Assembly (NCBI RefSeq): GCF_003712195.1
Contig: NZ_RDSD01000016.1
Location: forward strand, 46,475-110,474
Source: Proteiniphilum sp. X52
GTDB lineage: Bacteria; Bacteroidota; Bacteroidia; Bacteroidales; Dysgonomonadaceae
DNA length: 64,000 nucleotides
Reading direction: 5' to 3'
The notes below the pieces were generated by a model. It saw only the letters and a list, made by a program, of their open reading frames with translations. It had not been told where the DNA came from and searched no databases. A program made the position numbers and the translations under genes. Below are positions 61,107 to 64,000 of the stretch, piece after piece; the stretch's first letter is position 1, and each line of letters opens with the position of its first letter.

Positions 61107-62489
61107 TTGCAATCAAAACGAGAACAGGATTTTCAGACGAAGAAAATCAGTAAATTAGTATGGGATTACGCCCTCCCCGGCATTGTAGGAACATTGGTCA
61201 CAGCGATGTACAACGTAATTGGGCGTATTTTTATCGGGCAGGGAGTGGGCGCATTGGCCATTTCCGGTCTTGCCATCACATTCCCGGTGATGAATCTCAC
61301 CGCTTCGCTGGGGATGCTGGTAGGAGCAGGCGGGGCTGCCCGTATTTCCATTAGTTTGGGAAAACAGGACAGACTAACCGCGGAGAAGATACTCGGCAAT
61401 TCACTATTGATCACGGTAATACTCAACGCCGTCTTCATCACCCTTATCCTGATCTACCTCGACCCTCTTCTCAGGGCGTTCGGTGCCAGTGACCTCACCC
61501 TCCCTTATGCGCGGGACTATCTGCAAATCGTCCTACTGGGTAATGTGTTCGTGAGCCTCTGTTACAACTTTAACGCGATGATGCGCTCTTCCGGTTATCC
61601 CAAAAAAGCGATGATCACCATGCTTATAGGCGCTGTCTTTAATATTATCCTTACACCTCTCTTCCTCTATCTGTTCAACCTAGGAATAAAAGGGGTAGCG
61701 TGGGCTACGGTGATCTCCATGTTTATCGGTATGCTCTTCGTCATGGATCATTTTACCAGGGAAAGCAGTCTGATCCGTCTCCGGTGGAAGAACGTACGCC
61801 TCGACAAGAAAATCGTCGCCGCCATTCTCTCCATAGGGATCTCGCCGTTCAGCATGCAGGTGGCAGCCTCCGGTGTGGCGGTGCTGTTGAATACCTCCCT
61901 CTTGCGCCACGGGGGCGACCTGGCAGTCGGTGCATACGGCATCATCAATACCGTAATCATGACTTTCGTGATGATCATTATGGGACTTAACCAGGGTACG
62001 CAACCTATCATTGGATACAACTACGGCGCCCGTAATTTCACCAGGGTAAAGGAAACCCTTTACTATTCACTGAAAGTGGCCACGGCACTCACCACCTTCA
62101 CATTCATCGTCGGGCAGTTCTTCCCGCGCCTGTTTGCCTCGGCTTTTACCAACGACCCGGAACTGCTCTCGATCACCGAAAAAGGGATCCGGATCACTAT
62201 TGCCGCCTTCCCGCTCGTGGGTATACAGATAGTGGCCTCCAGCTTTTTCCAGAGCTTGGGCTATGCCGCCAAATCGATCATACAGAGCCTGAGCCGCCAG
62301 TTAATATTCCTGATTCCCTTCATCATTCTCTTTCCCCGTCTATGGGGTTTGGACGGTATCTGGACCGCCATGCCGGTAGCCGACACGCTGTCGGCTATCT
62401 TGTCGATCTATCTGTTGATTATCCAGCTTCGCCTGCTCAACAGAATGGAAGAGGAAGAGCAACGGCGGTTGCGGAGTGCGCCTTTTTGA
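61107..62489 (+). CDS. MATE-family multidrug or metabolite efflux transporter
   Basis: A 460-residue integral membrane exporter with 12 spans in two bundles, driven by a sodium or proton gradient. N-terminal KISKLVWDYALPGIVGTLVTAMYNVIGRIFIGQGVG and the second-bundle counterpart VVASSFFQSLGYAAKSIIQSLSRQ mark the family. No ATG is available at the N-terminus after the TAG at 61089; the TTG at 61107 is the best start, giving MQSKREQDFQTKK. Substrate unknown. It is preceded by a possible structured leader. Confidence 0.9.
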   Translation: MQSKREQDFQTKKISKLVWDYALPGIVGTLVTAMYNVIGRIFIGQGVGALAISGLAITFPVMNLTASLGMLVGAGGAARISISLGKQDRLTAEKILGNSLLITVILNAVFITLILIYLDPLLRAFGASDLTLPYARDYLQIVLLGNVFVSLCYNFNAMMRSSGYPKKAMITMLIGAVFNIILTPLFLYLFNLGIKGVAWATVISMFIGMLFVMDHFTRESSLIRLRWKNVRLDKKIVAAILSIGISPFSMQVAASGVAVLLNTSLLRHGGDLAVGAYGIINTVIMTFVMIIMGLNQGTQPIIGYNYGARNFTRVKETLYYSLKVATALTTFTFIVGQFFPRLFASAFTNDPELLSITEKGIRITIAAFPLVGIQIVASSFFQSLGYAAKSIIQSLSRQLIFLIPFIILFPRLWGLDGIWTAMPVADTLSAILSIYLLIIQLRLLNRMEEEEQRRLRSAPF

Positions 62490-62772
62490 TAAATTCACAT
62501 CCCGATCGCCTGCAATTAGGCCAATTTTATGTAGTTTTGCAGAGGATAAAAGAGAATAAATCAGATTCAAGATTGTGGATTTTGGATTCAAGATTGCGGA
62601 TTGCGGGTTCAAAATTGCGGATTGCGGATTTCAAATTCAGACTCAAGATTCAACATGTTCCTTTGGCCTCTCCGGACATGGTTTCAATGCAAAATATTGG
62701 ATTTCACCCCATAAACTCATTGGTAATTGGTAATTGGTAATTAGTCATTTGTAATTATAAATAAACAGTTGT
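62490..62772. other. Intergenic region between MATE and gpmA
   Basis: 283 bases. TAGTTTTG at 62532-62539 is a -7 box for gpmA with a leader of about 230 nt. At 62565-62660 there are degenerate gattgcggattgcgggttca and gattcaagatt units, and at 62721-62755 taattggtaattggtaatta. No gene or strong hairpin seen. Confidence 0.5.
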
Positions 62773-63519
62773 ATGAAGAAAGTAGTCTTAATTCGCCACG
62801 GCGAAAGCGTATGGAATAAAGAGAATCGCTTTACAGGATGGACTGACGTGGATCTCTCCGAGAAAGGTGTCGCAGAAGCGCACAAAGCTGGTAAATTGCT
62901 GAAAGAAGAGGGTTTCCAATTCGAAAAAGCGTATACTTCCTACCTGAAAAGGGCAGTAAAGACTTTGAATGTGGTACTCGATGAGATGGACCTGGACTGG
63001 ATCCCGGTAGAAAAGACCTGGCGGCTGAATGAAAAGCATTACGGCATGTTGCAAGGACTCAACAAGGCGGAGACAGCAGAGAAGTATGGTGATGACCAGG
63101 TACTTATCTGGCGCCGCAGTTATGACGTTCCCCCCACACCACTTGACAAGGAAGACGAACGTTCACCATTCCAGGACCCCCGCTACAAAGGAGTTGACGG
63201 AAAAGATCTTCCTCTCACCGAAGCGTTGAAAGACACCGTGGAACGCATCCTTCCCTACTGGAACGATACTATCGTACCGGAAATGAAAAAGCTCGACCAG
63301 GTGATCGTAGCCGCTCACGGAAACAGCCTCCGCGGTATTATCAAGCACCTGAAAAATATCTCCGACGAAGATATCGTAGGCCTGAATTTACCGACAGCCG
63401 TTCCCTATGTTTTCGAATTCGACGATGAAATGAATCTGCAAAGGGATTATTTCTTAGGTGATCCGGAAGAGATCAAAAAACTGATGGATGCCGTGGCTAA
63501 CCAGGGAAAAGCCAAGTAA
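62773..63519 (+). CDS. gpmA: 2,3-bisphosphoglycerate-dependent phosphoglycerate mutase
   Basis: Interconverts 3- and 2-phosphoglycerate in glycolysis. The 248-residue protein has the phosphohistidine motif [19 protein letters not shown] with the catalytic His near residue 9, [15 protein letters not shown], the acidic catalytic region [13 protein letters not shown], and the second histidine in [17 protein letters not shown] near residue 182. Length matches the dPGM family. It has its own promoter box 230 bases upstream and converges on the group II intron on the opposite strand. Confidence 0.97.
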   Translation: MKKVVLIRHGESVWNKENRFTGWTDVDLSEKGVAEAHKAGKLLKEEGFQFEKAYTSYLKRAVKTLNVVLDEMDLDWIPVEKTWRLNEKHYGMLQGLNKAETAEKYGDDQVLIWRRSYDVPPTPLDKEDERSPFQDPRYKGVDGKDLPLTEALKDTVERILPYWNDTIVPEMKKLDQVIVAAHGNSLRGIIKHLKNISDEDIVGLNLPTAVPYVFEFDDEMNLQRDYFLGDPEEIKKLMDAVANQGKAK

Positions 63520-63607
63520 ATAAACGGGATTAAGCCGGAAAAAGTTGTAAGCCGGAACAAACCGGAAACAGAAAGGTCGTCGACACAACATCAGTTGGCG
63601 AAAATTA

Positions 63608-63653
63608 ATCGAGTAGGGAGGGGGATTACTCCCCCGCCCTCTCAGTCGAGTAG
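63608..63653 (-). repeat. Hairpin with repeated TACTCGA at the intron 3' end
   Basis: AGGGaGGGGGA (63615-63625, plus strand) pairs with TCCCCCgCCCT (63630-63640). TCGAGTA flanks the hairpin on both sides, at 63609-63615 and 63646-63652. The sequence looks like a second or extended domain VI of the adjacent intron, or a terminator next to its integration site. Confidence 0.6.
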
Positions 63654-64000
63654 ATAAAAGGGATTTCACCTTAAACCTCTCACAGAACCGTGCGTGAAAC
63701 TCTCATTTCACACGGCTCTTCTTGAATTAAAAGATTCAGACCTTCTTCGGTGTTGTACACACTCCGAATACCATGTCTTCTGCTGACTTCTTGCAAAGTG
63801 AAAACAACATCGCTGTTGTTCGTGCACTGTTGGTGCGCCTTGCAAGACCTCCCGGGATAGGGTAGTAGACTTTCTCTGCGTCCTGCTCGATTTACTCATC
63901 CAAGTTACGGTTGATTTTTGGGCGTTCCCGATCCATTGCCCGGTTGCCCCCTCGGATGAGCCTTATATCGAATTTCTGTTCGTCAGTACTTCAGATTTGC
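63645..64000 (-). mobile_element. Group II intron, 3' part, apparently without an ORF
   Basis: Minus-strand RNA features, 5' to 3' from the window edge: a domain I-like stretch (GGGCAACCGGGCAATGGATC), an inverted pair CTTGCAAGG...TTGCAAG (domain III-like), GAAGTCAGCAGAAGACATGG, a short hairpin TTCGG-GTGT/ACAC-CGAA in place of an open frame, domain V at 63719-63684 (AGAGCCGTGTG ... CACGCACGGTTCT with the AGC triad), and domain VI ending CTACTCGAC near 63645. No reverse transcriptase is encoded in this part. The 5' end lies beyond the window. Confidence 0.75.

Noticed and set aside
60932..61153. A 73-codon frame upstream of and overlapping the MATE gene
   Set aside because: Its TTG start is the -33 box of a good promoter, so the transcript would begin inside the frame; no internal start codon with a recognisable protein was found.
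63708..63899. A 63-codon frame on the minus strand near the right end
   Set aside because: It lies within group II intron RNA structure and ends inside domain V; the peptide does not resemble a maturase.

Overview
The window reads as a chromosome segment from a member of the Bacteroidota, most likely order Bacteroidales. Signs of this are a type IX secretion outer-membrane protein (PorV), a complete Bat aerotolerance operon, DUF6089/BamA/OmpH envelope genes, a TGT enzyme lacking the usual zinc cysteines, and recurrent Bacteroidota-type promoters (TTTG or TTG, about 18-21 nt, then TAnnTTTG). Start codons rarely have a Shine-Dalgarno sequence. Genus cannot be fixed from the sequence alone.

Layout. 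1-9 kb: prmC (cut by the left edge) divergent from ribD, then a lipoprotein, a DUF6089 barrel, uppS, bamA and two ompH/skp genes. These form an envelope-biogenesis block that ends at a 23-bp hairpin. 9-20.4 kb, minus strand: a DUF2007-Usp-Usp fusion, a small HTH protein and a PAP2 phosphatase, then the Bat operon (transcribed moxR, DUF58, BatD-like, batA, batB, batC, batD, batE). 20.5-25.5 kb: lipA-lipB (minus), divergent tgt-lptG, and a cyclophilin. 25.6-30.3 kb, minus: the aromatic amino-acid operon (prephenate dehydratase, aminotransferase, DAHP synthase/chorismate mutase, prephenate dehydrogenase). 30.6-32.2 kb: a POT peptide transporter. 32.2-46.5 kb: an NtrB/NtrC-type two-component pair divergent from a tolC-hlyD-(permease remnant)-permease-permease-permease-ATPase efflux operon with a sigma-54-like promoter. 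46.6-51.6 kb: a beta-barrel protein, dnaE and trxA. 51.6-60.8 kb, minus: DUF2795, cobalamin adenosyltransferase, a methyltransferase-like protein, ispF, porV, an FAH-family protein, rex, DUF3108, an Ig-like lipoprotein and DUF2851. 61-63.5 kb: a MATE transporter and gpmA. The right end holds the 3' part of a group II intron on the minus strand.

The strongest new observation is a transcription attenuator ahead of the prephenate dehydratase operon. It has an 18-residue leader peptide, MIGSVFAFGFWFYFYFSR (6 Phe, 2 Tyr, 1 Trp), a U-tailed terminator 20 nt before the pheA start, and a 13-bp alternative antiterminator pairing whose upstream arm begins right after the leader stop codon. All parts are in the order expected for ribosome-mediated attenuation.

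The second is a family of composite intergenic repeats. Four copies share a core of about 28 nt between two different simple repeats, and in every copy the same end points at a start codon. In the efflux operon these repeats sit at permease boundaries. One permease survives only as a 38-residue N-terminus joined to repeat sequence, which suggests that repeat-associated duplication and deletion shaped the operon. No phage, IS element, CRISPR array, rRNA or tRNA was recognised.
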